In this document: positions 1-11,069 of the stretch, one piece after another | Layout of the letters: each line of letters starts with the position of its first letter | How positions within the stretch are numbered: position 1 is the stretch's first letter | Assembly (NCBI RefSeq): GCF_013426205.1 | Contig: NC_089422.1 | Coordinates: 7,095,001-7,159,000, forward strand | Direction: 5' to 3' | Source of the DNA: Metarhizium brunneum | Lineage: Eukaryota; Ascomycota; Sordariomycetes; Hypocreales; Clavicipitaceae | DNA length: 64,000 nt | Made by a program: the position numbers and the translations under genes | The notes under the pieces: generated by a model | The model's database searches: none | The model's input: only the letters and a program-made list of their open reading frames with translations | Told to the model about the DNA's origin: nothing

Positions 1-315
1 GTACAGTAGTAATGTTCATTTGGAGAGTCGGCATCCATGGATACCTCTATGTACCGTAAAATGCCCTGCCCAGGTCCATCTATCAGCCTCCAACGCCAAA
101 CAATGATGTGGCATCTATATTTCTTTGCTCCTCCCCAACACGCTCTTATGCCTCCCTTATTTCCGTCTCATACAAGTAGCAACCCGCTCGTTTTTATATA
201 CATGGCTCCTTTAGCTTCAATAAAAAAATGTTCAAAATGCCGTTGGGCTCTTTTGCCCCTTTACCATGCGGTGTCTATATTACAAAAAGAACACACAAAA
301 AAAACGCCCCCCAGT
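1..315. other. 3' flank of the mitochondrial carrier gene, no gene seen
   Basis: This edge segment lies downstream of the minus-strand carrier gene and should hold its 3' untranslated region. Short open frames here have no family signature. I see nothing else in it. Confidence 0.5.
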
Positions 316-1696
316 TTACAAGTCGTCCTTCTCAGCAGGCATCATCACCTCTAGCTGGTGCAGCAACCGCTGGTACAGGAAGAGCATACACCCGCTCTGG
401 ATAAAGGTCCATACGCCACGAGGGCCGACGCCACGGAACCACCCGGCCAGACCTTCAGTGCGGTAAATAACCTTCAGACCGGTGATGACGGAGGATGTTT
501 CCAGGGCGATGGCACCAGGTTGCGGGCGGTGCGTGCTGGGTGACGATGTTGAGATGTGGCGCTTCTGGGAGGAGGCCACCTCCTTCAACTTGGTCACCTG
601 GTCCGAGGAGGGGTTGACTTGTGTTTGGAGCCGCGTCTTGACCACGTCGAGAGGGCAGGTGATGACGCCCGCGAGACCACCTGCCGCCGCGCCGGTGAGA
701 AGCTCCAGCGGCACGCCGATTTCGCGGCTCTGCTTGTACACGCGGGCCCAGGCGTGGAACTGCTCCCAGAACATGAACTGGAGCGCGGAGAAGGGCAGGT
801 CTCGGTACAGCGTGGCCTTGTACCCGTAGAAGAGGGCCGACGCGCCTTCGGTTCGGACAATGGTGCGCGCGGCGTCAAGCGTGCCCCGGTAGTTGTATCC
901 GGATCGGAAATGGGGGTTGTTGTAGCGTCCCTGGAGCTGTAGTCGGGTCTTGAGGACCTCGGAGGGGACGTAGACGACGGAGGCGGCGAGGTCGCCGAGG
1001 AATCCTGCGGGCCGTGTCAGCAAAGCTTTCCGCCGTGCCGCTCAAATTGCAGCAAGTTTCCAGACGAGGGATGGGAGCTCACCTGCTGAGAGATATGCCA
1101 AGTGGTGCTGTAAGCCGTGGTCTATCAGGAATCGCTTGCTCCATTCATATGTGCCGAAAAACATGACGGTGCCGGGAAACGAGCCGCCCAGCGCAGGGAT
1201 CCATCCCCCGTACAGACCTCGTCTTACACCTTCCTGTCTCCATATTGTGTAGTATGATCGTCCCAATGATGTGTATTTTGACGGGATGTTCGGATCGCCC
1301 TGCTGCCGTGTCTTGACTGTATCCAGCGAATGCATGAGCAGGTCGCCAGTTGAGCCGCCAATACCACCAGCAATCATGGCCTAGAAACCCCAAAAAAAGC
1401 AGTTAGTACCTCGTCCCTACCGACCATGAATACCAGACCAAATCACAGACACGAGAAGGAAAGAAACGCACATGGAGATAGGGCGGCCGGCCCTCCGTTT
1501 CGATATCTTCGCTCTTCATGGTACGCCCGCTATCAGACGCTATGACGCTGCTTCTGCCCGGGGAGTGCTTCGTGTGAATACCGGCATTGCGAGGCGGCTC
1601 TGCCAACCCGACGACGTGCTCGTCGCTACTGCTGTCGCCGGCCGAAGCAGACGAGCCGGCGAAGAAGAAGTTGGAAAGTTGTGAGGCGAGGGGCAT
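316..1696 (-). CDS. Mitochondrial carrier (SLC25 family), Mme1/YMR166C-like
   Basis: Three exons fit: 1472-1696, 1083-1380 and 316-1004, giving 403 aa. The three carrier repeats are visible. Repeat 1 holds HSLDTVKTRQQ, with Ser in place of the usual Pro of PxD. Repeat 2 holds VPSEVLKTRLQ and repeat 3 holds CPLDVVKTRLQ. The family sits in the inner mitochondrial membrane and exchanges small solutes. The phrase HSLDTVKTRQQGDPNIP resembles yeast YMR166C (Mme1, reported as a magnesium exporter), but the substrate cannot be read from the sequence. The first 75 residues are a Ser-rich extension outside the carrier fold. I chose the ATG at 1696 because it opens the long exon-1 frame close to this extension. 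An in-frame ATG at 1792 would add 32 residues. The intron at 1381-1471 ends in CTAG just before the codons for AMIAGG. The family call is very sure, the subfamily is moderate. Confidence 0.88.
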
Positions 1697-2465
1697 GGCC
1701 CAGACGCCCGCCGCCGTAAATCGCAGAGGAACAAAAAAAAAAGACAGGAGACGGTAGGAAAAACCGCTTGGGTCGGGGTTTCGCGGGATCAACGACGCAG
1801 GGATATAAATTGAAACGCTGGGTGAAAAAAAAAATTGAAAACGGGCAAGTCAAGACCACAGCGCCAAGTGAGCGATTATCGCTGTGCTCGTCTATTTTGC
1901 TGAATGCTGTGATGGGGGCTGTTGCGTCAACGACGTTGGATGCTCGTCGCGCGTGTGCCTCGAGTGGTCAATGGCGGCGGCCCTGCACCCAGCAGTGAGC
2001 GCATACAATTTTTTTGCTCCGGTGCCGACTTTATCCCCGAACCACTTTTTTTCCTCCAGTCCCTTTTGCTGGGACGGCGTCGCTTTGCTCTGTGCCTGGG
2101 CGTCCGCCTCACCCCCGGTGGGCTCGCTCTGCAGTCCACCGGTGCTCCGTACAGTACAAGCACAGGGCTTATGGGATCACCGATGGTCCGTGCGCTGCTT
2201 GCTGAAGGGTCAGGTTCAACTTGGAACTCATTGACTCTTCAATGTTACCTACTTGGTATGAACGAGCAACTCAGCAGCTACCTACCTAGCGGTACTCGGA
2301 AGAAAAAAAAGATAACGCAGCGGTACATCTACCATGTCAACCATTGCATTGGGCATTTTATCTAGTCCTATAACCATCCAACTCTATGCATGACCACCGG
2401 TACATCCTACAAGCCATAATATACACACAGGTCCACTGTCATTGACATCACATCATACAAAGCCA
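1697..2465. other. Intergenic: carrier promoter side and Imp2 3' side
   Basis: A TATA-like stretch (ggatataaattg on the plus strand, near 1801-1812) lies about 105 bp upstream of the carrier ATG. Several A or T homopolymer runs follow. Frames here have no recognisable product. Confidence 0.4.
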
Positions 2466-3123
2466 TCATTCCACCAGCTTGCTCTCATGCTCCCACCACC
2501 TCACCTGCCCAAACTTCCTCAACGGATACACAATGTGCGTAACCCTCCCCGTCAATAAGCGCTTCGACACAGGTCCGTACGTATTGCTGTCCAGGCTCGA
2601 TCCCGCCGGCCCATCTCCTTCCACCCAAACATGGCCCTGGGGTATCCTGACCGTCGGTATGGGATAGGGCTTCTTGGTCCTGACCACATCTCCTTCAAGC
2701 GCAACCACCCTCTTTACGGCAACCACCTCCGGATTATACGGACTCCTAGACGTTGCTGTCAGACATTGATGCTGCAACAAAAGTCACGACCCTGGCCCAA
2801 AACCACCCGAGTCTAGAGGGCTCCCCCGGTGTAAAGAGGCTCAGGCACACAAACCTCAATGTGACAACCATGCCTCTCTCCAACCCTTCCTGCGGCGACC
2901 ACTTGTAATTCAGAAAAAAATCTCGCCGCAGCGTCGAGTCCTTGTCCTCGTTCAGGAACGGGTACATGGACGAGCCGTCCACAAACGTCAGCTCTGCGAC
3001 GTGCATGTTGAACCAGGCAATGACGGGGATCCACGTCGCGAAGCCCATCAGATTCAGAGTGACGGCTCGGGCTAGCCCGGATGGTGGTATTCGTAGGCGC
3101 GACCATATCGAGCCCGGCGCCAT
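2466..3123 (-). CDS. IMP2: Mitochondrial inner membrane protease subunit 2 (Imp2, S26 family)
   Basis: Two exons, 2855-3123 and 2466-2745, join in phase to 182 aa, close to yeast Imp2 (177 aa). Imp2 is a signal-peptidase-like serine protease of the inner mitochondrial membrane. It trims sorting signals of proteins sent to the intermembrane space and forms a complex with Imp1. The catalytic Ser is S52 in DGSSMYPF and the catalytic Lys is K101 in VKRVVALEGD. The signature DSNTYGPVS follows near the C-terminus. A hydrophobic segment at about residues 20-42 fits the single membrane anchor. The 109-bp intron (2746-2854) falls between the Ser and Lys halves. The frame stays open upstream of the chosen ATG but offers no better ATG, so the start at 3123 rests on family length. 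An upstream exon is not excluded. Confidence 0.85.
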
Positions 3124-3786
3124 CGGTGCATCGACTCCCCCAGAGAGGTACACGAGGGCGCGGGGAAGCGTGGTATATGAGTCGACGTTGTGAAGTGCGA
3201 GGTTGAGGTTGGGTAAAGCATTCCAGCAAGCAGCCTTTACAAATGGCAAACTCGAGTGCCAGGCTGGTGCTGTTGGTGGCGCTGGCAGTTGGCGGTGGAC
3301 CCTCGAGCTCCATTCAGGGTCCAGTCAATCCGACCGCAACACAGACATGACCTTTGGATTGCGACGTACGACTATTCCGGCGTCTTTGCTCTAGTTTCTA
3401 CCCCAACGCAGAGTACAGCTCCCAGTCATGTATGTCAAGTCTTCAATTCATGCATGTTTCTTTTTCATGCTATTGCTTCAGTCTCCAACGCCGTTTTGAG
3501 GGCGTCACCTGCTATTTCAAAAAAATAGCTTACATGAAATGCCAATATTGACCAGCCTTTTTCACCAACCCATGCCATTCTTATCATCATGCGGTCCCTA
3601 CCTCCAAGTTTTTACAGTATAGCCTACGGTGAGCCGCTTACATCTCGTATTGCATCGACCCAGTGCGACCTCGTAACGGTCTCGGGATATCGCCGATGGG
3701 CACCAGCCTCCTTGTCAATCCGGACCCGAGTTTAGCAATGAATACTACTGGCCTTCTTCTTCCCTTCTTGCTTGCTATGAGGCTGC
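3124..3786. other. Intergenic between Imp2 and eIF2-alpha
   Basis: This 663-bp stretch is upstream of Imp2 and downstream of eIF2-alpha. Short frames (for example 3203-3394 and 3256-3528 plus) lack any domain signal. I see no RNA gene or repeat. Confidence 0.4.
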
Positions 3787-4946
3787 CTAGATCGTCTCGG
3801 GGATATTGTCGTCGCTCTCGCTCATGCTCTCGTCACCGCTGACTTCGGCGTTTTCACGTTCTCTCTTCTCCATGAGGGCCTGCAGCTCAGCATCATCGCT
3901 CTCGGTAACAGCCTTGGGGTCCATTTTAACAGTTAGGTTGCCGCCGGCAGCCTCGATGCTTTTTCTGATGCTCTCAATGGCCTCCTGCAGGAGAATAATG
4001 CCCTGCTGCTTGTCGAAGGAAGTGCTGGTGAGCACATACAAAGGGGGCGAGACAAGCTTGACCTTGACTTGAGTGTCGGAGTTGGCATCCTCAGAGTCGT
4101 TCTTGGCCTCGGCAGTTCTCAGTGCAGTCTTGACAGCGTCGATGCCCTCATAGCCAAAGCAGGTGACTTCAATATCAGCTCGAACCTTGGTTCGCTGAGG
4201 AGTAAGTCGCTTGCTAATGTACAGCTTCAGCTCGTCCTCGACGGGCTTGCTGGGGAAAGTCATATCGTTCCAGATTTCGGGGTTGCTATCGACGAGATTA
4301 GTACCTGACCCCCAGATAAATGACGTCCTAGCGAAACGTACGTAATAGACAGCTTAAAGGCATCGATGGCGTGGCCATATTTTCGGTTCAAGGGCCAGGC
4401 AATGGACTCGTACAACGTCTCAATAGGAGTCTGGGTCTTCTCGGCGACGTGTCTCATGATCAGATGGACGGTCTTGCTCTTGTTATATCGCTCCTCGCAC
4501 TTGACCATATCCTCGGGAGACACTCGTCGCTTGGAAAGATCAATATAGCCTGCCGCCAACGTTAGTTTCCCTCAATTCTTCTCTCTAGCTCTATTGCCTG
4601 GGTAGCAACTGGCCAACGCAGAACATTCACGTACCCTTCTCCTTGTCCACTCGCAGCACAACGACAACCTCGTTACGCCCGACTCTAATGAGCTTCTGGA
4701 TACTTCGAATACGTCGTCGCGACAATTCAGAGAGGAGAATCATGCCATCTATGTTGTCGTACTCCAGGAGCTTGACGTAAGCACCCATTTCGGCGATCTA
4801 CCCACGTATTCTTGTCAGACTCATGGACCCCCGTGCGATCGCCTGCGTCCAGCCCCTTCCAAACGCACCTGCTTGACATTGACCATGACGAAGCTATCAA
4901 TCTCCGGGAACTTCTCCTCGTAAAAGCGGCAGTTCGTTAACGACAT
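3787..4946 (-). CDS. SUI2: Translation initiation factor eIF2 subunit alpha
   Basis: Four exons, 4869-4946, 4635-4797, 4342-4549 and 3787-4285, join in phase to 315 aa, the usual size. eIF2-alpha is part of the cytosolic eIF2 complex that brings initiator tRNA to the 40S ribosome. The N-terminal S1 domain starts at about residue 16. The conserved loop [12 protein letters not shown] carries Ser52 (Ser51 without Met), the target of Gcn2-type kinases, so the stress-response site is intact. The helical domain ([13 protein letters not shown]) and the C-terminal alpha/beta domain follow. The C-terminus is acidic and Ser-rich ([12 protein letters not shown]), as in other fungal copies. The 26-codon first exon ends at VNVKQ. 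The intron between LSIT and NPEIW has a clear ctaat branch site. The gene is divergent from BUB3. Confidence 0.97.
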
Positions 4947-5494
4947 ATTGGCGGTGTTATTCTGAATGTCGACAAGATCAAGGGATTAAACGTTCGGTTT
5001 TCTTGGTGACAGAGAAGAGGGGAGGTGGGGTTCGCCGGTCCCAGAGATATATCGGCACGTTTGCACGCTTAAAACTGCACCCAGACCCGTCGTTTGTGAA
5101 GTGTAGCTATTTCGAGAGAGGTGTGAAAATTTTCGAAATGTCGGGAATTCAGTGGCGCGACTCGTTTCGAGGTTTATCAGTTAGACCGTGGCCGTTCGAA
5201 AACTTCGTGAGTGAAGGGTTTGGTGGTTAAAAGAGAGTCATAATTTTGACATTTTCGATTTGCGGCGAACTGGATGGTGGGGTGTGGCGGGGTGTGGCTA
5301 GTTTCCGAAGCGGTATGCGGCGGCAGAACTAGCCCAGCTGCTGTTCATTGCTCTTCGAGTGGCCATGCAGAGGGTGTGAGTGGCCTGTAACCTGGGCAGA
5401 GACCTGCTGTCGCCCACGTGACTGGAAGTAAACAACCAAAAGCTGCGACTCATCCAGTTGCACACTGCTAGAGACGCACTGGCGAGTGTCGACA
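4947..5494. promoter_or_regulatory. Shared divergent promoter of eIF2-alpha and BUB3
   Basis: The two ATGs are 548 bp apart on opposite strands, so both promoters must lie here. The palindrome TGAAAATTTTC at 5124-5134 matches the RRPE motif known from yeast ribosome-biogenesis genes. It sits about 178 bp upstream of the eIF2-alpha ATG. A second AT-rich patch with attttgacattttcg lies near 5240. That RRPE acts here is an inference. Confidence 0.45.
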
Positions 5495-6719
5495 ATGGCT
5501 CCAGGTAGGTTAATTTTCCGGCCCATTGGGAAAATTCCACAGCCAGATCCGATTACATGGCTAATCGCGCAAACAGCTACGCAATTTGAACTCTCGCCGC
5601 CGCCGGGCGACGCCGTTTCCGCGGTCGCATTTGCGCCGTCCGACTCCAGCAAACTCCTCGTGTCGTCGTGGGACAAGAAAGTATACAGCTACAATGTCGC
5701 CAGCGGCGGGTCGGAGGGCAGTCTGACCAACACGTATGAGCACCGAGCTCCCGTTCTAGATGTCTGCTTTGGAGCGAATGATAATGAAGCCTTCACGGCA
5801 GGCATGGACTGGACTGTTAGCAGGTGTGTTTCTTGAAGCTGCTCGCAAGTGTACTACACGTAACTAATTTTTGTGCTCTAGATTGGACTTGGAAACTGGA
5901 GATATAACACCCCTGAGTAAACATGCTGCGCCCGTTCGCCGCGTCGTGTTCAGCAAGGATCACAGTAAGCCCCATCTCCCCTATCAAACCGTGCCTCTGC
6001 TAAACAATATCCAAGATATCCTTGTCTCTGCCTCATGGGATAGTACTCTCACTTTACACGATCTCTCCTCCACCAGCGCTCCAATCCGCATTCCGCTCCC
6101 CGCCAAGCCACACGCTATATCCTCCAGTCCAACCAAGATCGTCGTCGCCATGACGGGCCGCATCATTCACATCTACGACCTCAACGCCATCACGAAGCTC
6201 TTCGCCTCGGGCGGCACTGAGCTGAAACCTTGGCAAACACGAGAATCATCACTTCGATACCTAACGCGTGCTGTGGCATGTATGCCCAATGACGCAGGGT
6301 ATGCGACGTCCAGCATCGAGGGCCGTGTAGCCGTGGAGTGGTTTGAGGATACGGCAGAGTCGCAAGCTCGAAAGTATGCGTTCAAGTGTCATAGACAACC
6401 AGCACCGGACGGTGATGGTGATGTTGTCTACCCTGTCAATGCGCTGACATTCCACCCTGTTCATGGGACATTTGCTTCAGGAGGCGGAGATGGAACTGTT
6501 GCGCTGTGGGATGCCGAGGCCAAGAGGCGATTAAAGCAGTATCAAAAGTTTTCGAATGGCGTTGCGGCGCTAGCATTTTCTAATGATGGTAAATACCTAG
6601 CTGTTGGAGTGTGTCCTGGGTTCGAGACTGGCCAGGAGGACTACACAGGCGCTGGTGCTACGTCTGTTTTAATCAGGGAACTTGGTGAGAATGAAGCAAA
6701 GGGCAAAGGTGCAAAGTAA
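5495..6719 (+). CDS. BUB3: Mitotic spindle checkpoint WD40 protein Bub3
   Basis: Four exons, 5495-5504, 5577-5823, 5882-5964 and 6016-6719, join in phase to 347 aa (yeast Bub3 is 341). Bub3 is a WD40 propeller that docks Bub1 and BubR1/Mad3 at kinetochores and delays anaphase until chromosomes attach. Visible features are the N-terminal FELSPPPGDAVSAV, the blade motif LLVSSWDKKVYSYNV, a second SASWDSTL, and HGTFASGGGDGTVALWD with the conserved GGGDG turn. The first coding exon is only 10 nt, with an intron after the third codon, yet splicing restores MAPATQFELS. The third intron is 51 bp (5965-6015), and ignoring it would insert 17 residues into a blade. Identity is firm. Confidence 0.93.
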
Positions 6720-7195
6720 AGGATTCACAGAAATGTACGAATTTGGAGCAATATGGCAGAAAAACCAACCTGAACTAGATGGCGTTCAGCTAGGGGACAT
6801 AGTATTGTGTGGTGACTGGTGTTTCTTCAGAGTCCTGATGGCCAGGTTTTAAAATCGGTATGTAGATACCCCTGCAATGAAATAAAGTTATGACCATTGT
6901 AATCGGCAACATTGACACAAAGCTAGTACACGGTGGGTATAGTATCATCACTGGTGTTAAATAAGTGTAGGTATTCTCGTTGTGGTGGCCTGTCCTAAGC
7001 CGGCCCCCCGAATCATACGGTAGACATAAAATCATGGCTGTGGGTAATACTGCCGGTACGGCGTGGCTGTATCTTCAAATTCATCATGATGTTGACGGTA
7101 TGGTAACCAGCGCCAACTATACGTTTTAACCGAAGTGTTCTACTCCCCTGTCTTCTTCGGTATAATAGGCTATGCGATTGTCAGAAAACCGAGTT
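6720..7195. other. Intergenic, tail-to-tail between BUB3 and the aldo-keto reductase
   Basis: This 476-bp stretch should hold two converging 3' untranslated regions. No gene or repeat is visible. Confidence 0.4.
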
Positions 7196-8712
7196 TCAGA
7201 GCGTGGAGAACATGGGATCAAAACACACCCTGGCTTCTTCAACATGTTCAAAATTTCCGGCAGTGGACAGAAGCCAGACGTCCTGTAAAGGATTGGGTAC
7301 CTGTCGGCCCCATAGAAAGTTATGAGGGAAGCCAAGATCAAAGGGCACGGCGGCCTCGATTAATCGAATTTCTTCGTCAGTGAGCTCGATTGTAAGTGCC
7401 TCAATGTTGCCTTTGAGGTGCTCAACCTTCCTTCCTCCTATGACAGGGAACACATAGGGCGTCTTGTGCATTACATACGCCAAGGCAATACTAGTGATGG
7501 CTGTGTTTTTGCGGATGGCGATCTCCTCAAGTACCCGACTTGTTTTGATATCGGTGTCGCTAACCTCTGTCCTGCGGCCTTCACTGGATCTTTGGGCCTG
7601 CTCAGTCTTGAAGTTTCCGCCGCCAAGTGAGCCCCAAGGAGTGATGGCCATGCCTTCAGCCTTGCACATCGGAATGACATCGCGCTCCAAGTCTCGGCAA
7701 GACGCGGACCATCGACCTTGGTAGACCGAGAACTGGCGAAGTCCGTGGTTTCGAGCATATTCATTGGCCTTGCTATACGAAGGGTTAGCCATATTTGATC
7801 GGCAGAAATGAGGAGTAGATGTTTTGCACACCTCACAATCCAAGCCGGGGCATCGCTGATTCCCAAATACAGGATTTTGCCTGTAGCGACAAGTTGATTC
7901 AAGGACTGCATGACTTCTGGTATTGACGCGCTGTAGTCCCACCAATGGATGTACAAAAGGTCGATGTAGTCAGTTTGCAGCTTCCGAAGGCTAGCATTGA
8001 CTGATACATGTAAACTCTTGGTACCATTTCCAACACAGTTGGCCATGATATGAGGATGATTAGGGCCAGCTTTGAAGTTGGTGGTGTACTTGGTTGAAAT
8101 GACTACATGCGAGAGTAAATGATGAGCGATCAACGCCATTACCTGTTGGTAGATGGGGGTCGATAGACAATTCGTAGTATTCAACGTACCCATCTGGTCA
8201 CGATTGCCGCGCTTCTTCATCCACTCGCCAATCCATGTTTCCGATTGCTCGAATTGGTAACTGTTTGCGGTGTCAATGAAATTTCCTAGATCAAAGAAGG
8301 CTATTAGCGATCCGCCCTGAAGGTCTGGTTCTGGAGTTCGATCTGGCTCAGTCTCGTTCATACGCCTTACCTCCCTGCCGTGGCGGCGTTAGCAAAGTTC
8401 ACACTGACGCATCTGACGCCACTTCTAAATAGGCTGCTTGAAGAGTAACTCACTTGCTCGAAAAAGAAGTCGAGGATTTTTTCGGTGCTCTCCTGGTTGC
8501 ATTCCCCCATCCAATCAGCCCTATGAGTGTCGATCCGTCAGTTTGATGTTCCTTGTCCAACAATGGCTGCATCTCGTTTCGTACCAAGCATCACCAAAAT
8601 TCATAGAACCGAGGCATAGCGGGCTGACGCGGACAGAGGCAGTGGGAGAGAGAAGGCGGTAACGGGACAAAGGTGACTTTGGTGCCCCATTCTGAGGCAA
8701 TGCAACATTCAT
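7196..8712 (-). CDS. Aldo-keto reductase, aryl-alcohol dehydrogenase (AAD) type
   Basis: Six exons fit: 8585-8712, 8454-8520, 8371-8374, 8190-8285, 7832-8102 and 7196-7772. All phases agree and give 380 aa, the normal AAD length. The enzyme should reduce aldehydes or ketones with NADPH in the cytosol. The AKR tetrad is present: D71 and Y76 in DTANSY, K103 in STKYT and H151 in IHWWD. The C-terminal [15 protein letters not shown] is the cofactor-binding region and [13 protein letters not shown] is the AAD tail. Exon 3 is a 4-nt microexon (ggag) that completes the conserved GGNFID motif. Without it the reading frame breaks. Relatives include norsolorinate reductases of polyketide clusters, but no polyketide gene lies nearby, so the substrate is unknown. 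Confidence 0.88.
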
Positions 8713-11069
8713 GGTGGTCTGGGAGCTGAAGATCAAGGCAAAATAGTGAAGGCTCTACTGGGGCAGGGCAAAGTCATAAAGGGAGGGTAGTCGTCGGAGA
8801 TGGAGGGTCTAAGAATGCAGAATAAAGTCGTTTCAGACACAAAGTATATCGTTGACCTGTGTAAAGTAGCCTGGGGACGGCCTTCAATTTTATGTTTGAC
8901 CAGCTCCAACGCAGTCACTACGAGCCTTGCTTCCTGCTAGGGTAGAACGAGCTAATGAAGCCGCTCCTTCGCCAATACTTGCCGAGTTTACATTGTAGAA
9001 AGTGACGGTAGTTTTAGACCGGATCGGACAGTGGGCACGCGGTAAGCGCCGCAGTCACCTTGGATAGTCGAAGAGGAACCGCGGTCAAGCCAAGGCGGGG
9101 ATCGACGTCGGGAAAGATGTGATCCAGGCATCTTGAGTGGCTCCAGAAAGAACCGAGAAGACGGATGCGAATACTCCCGAGATGCCACCCCATGAGCGTT
9201 GATGCTGCAGGTGCCACCGGCTCAACTATTTCAAGCACGGGAACCGAGTATGCATGTACGTGCATGCACGGGCGTGTGTTCGCAAGATGGGAAATGCAAC
9301 TGATCAAAGGTTAGAAGAAGGCCCCAGTCTGGCTGTTTCTAAACACGCACACACGTACAGTTCCGTACCGACATGGAGTGACTACCAGACGCCCTTCATC
9401 GGCGTCTGAAGCAGGGCGACGGGAAACCGAAGCCACTGGCGGTCCCATGTTCGAGACGCCTAGCCGTGCCTGTTTCAGCGCTGCCCACAACATTTGAGAC
9501 AGGTGAACTAAAGTTGTGAAGTTATTTGAGTCGAACCTCTCTGAAGGTTTAGGGCGTCTGCCAACACTGAAGTGTAATGGTACCTGACGGTGAGACGTTT
9601 TCAATCAATGACACGTCGTTCGCAGTCGACGTCGGCAAATCAACAATCCAGATACCCAAACATTGCGGGGGGCCACAAGGTGCTGTAGGGCAAACATCGC
9701 ACATGCGCAGCCCAGTCCATGGAGAGGCTCTAGAAAACAGCGTCTGGTTGCGAAGTGTTCAGTCTAGTGTTGCGAGTTTCCCACATGCATGCTTCAAATG
9801 AGCACCAATGTGCAGGCACTCCCGCCAGCTCCTTCCGTCAGTGCCATCCAAGTTAGGGCAATTAAACACGCATACCTCCTTAGTCCTGATCTAGCGAGAT
9901 GTCTTCATTTATTGTCACAAAAATACCAAGGAAATTTCATACAGCCACACAAGACTACAAGGCTGCTTGCTGGTGCCACACACAACACCAACGCCCACAA
10001 TTTCACGATAACAGGCTGCTAGTCAGCTTCAATTTATTCAATGCGAAGCCGCCGGCACAGCAGTGTTGATAGCTTCAGATAATATACATCAAGTCACAGC
10101 CTTGTTGGTGCCCGCCTTAATGTGTGTGCGTGTTTGTGATTTACGGTCAAAAGTGCGATTTATGAGTCTTTGAAAGACGTGTATTATTTGAAGCTATCAA
10201 CACCGCTGTGCCGCCGGCTTGTATTGAATAAATTGAAGTTAGCTAGCAGCCTCGTTGTTAGGGTTATTCTAGACCAATTGACTTGGTGTTGGTGCAAAAA
10301 CAGGCGTGTTATAGTTAAATCTACTGCTACTAACTGCGATAAGCTATATTTCAAGCCTTACGAGCACAATAGACTAATTTCCCTCCATCACAGTCAATGG
10401 CGGTAGATTTGACTTGCAATAAAAACGGGCATTGGATCTTTCTTGAAGAGGTTTTGTAGATATCTGTATTGAAATCGTAAGGCCTGTAGCGGCCACTGTA
10501 CTAACATCGAATCTCATAGTGGTTCTGTTTACCCAGTCCGCTTTGAATAACTGCCGCCAGATTTGATCGTTATAAATCCCTCGCTAGCTTATTGAGCGGC
10601 AAGGGCGTTCATAGCTCCTTCTGCGGTCGCCCAAAATAGCTGTCAACTCAAAATCACATGGCAAGCAGGATTGATTAAGAGTATTTAAGGGAAAGATAAA
10701 CGACTTGAATACATGTAATTTATCCTGACTGTCATGCGGTCTTGAGTTTACAGCTATTTTATGCCATCGCAGAGATGAGAAGGGTTGCGTTGTGATGTTG
10801 CGTTGTGCGTTGCGTTGCGTGTTATGGAGTCATGAAATTGTGAGTGTTGGTACCCACGCAACCAGCACCGAATCTTGCCGAAGTGTTACCGGCCTGAGCC
10901 TACCCGAGTGCAGACGCCTTTTTGTCGCCCAGCCAAGCACGGCTTTGCATCGTACCACCTGTCAAGCTCCCATCAACGACTGTTGACTGCACCGCGACGC
11001 AATCGCCACCGTTCACTGGGAATCATTGCATTGCTATTTTCAGAGTCTCCTCCACCATGGGCCCTCGAA
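8713..11069. other. Gene-poor 2.4 kb holding a foldback inverted repeat
   Basis: No frame shows a protein signature. The inverted repeat at 10014-10251 is listed separately. The part 9800-10700 is richer in AT than the flanks. The last 300 bp should carry the promoter of the next gene, including a run of gcgttgtgcgttgcgttg near 10786-10830. Confidence 0.4.
10014..10251. repeat. Imperfect inverted repeat (foldback or MITE-like)
   Basis: Arm 10014-10088 and arm 10180-10251 are reverse complements over about 74 nt, with roughly 65 matches, around a 91-nt spacer. Core matches include ttcaatttattcaat and tgttgatagcttca. Seven of the eight base differences are transitions, which fits decay by repeat-induced point mutation or cytosine deamination. 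No coding frame or clear target-site duplication is visible. Confidence 0.7.

Noticed and set aside
3124..3249. Upstream extension of Imp2 in the same frame
   Set aside because: The longer frame would have to start at TTG (3249). The ATG at 3123 gives a normal Imp2 length of 182 aa and keeps all catalytic motifs.
9525..9545. tRNA T-arm-like word (gaggttcgactc on the minus strand)
   Set aside because: No matching acceptor, D or anticodon stems could be placed around it.
10875..11069. Longer N-terminus for the 890-aa helical protein
   Set aside because: The extension starts with TTG and reads as low-complexity text. The ATG at 11070 precedes the conserved-looking N-terminal segment.
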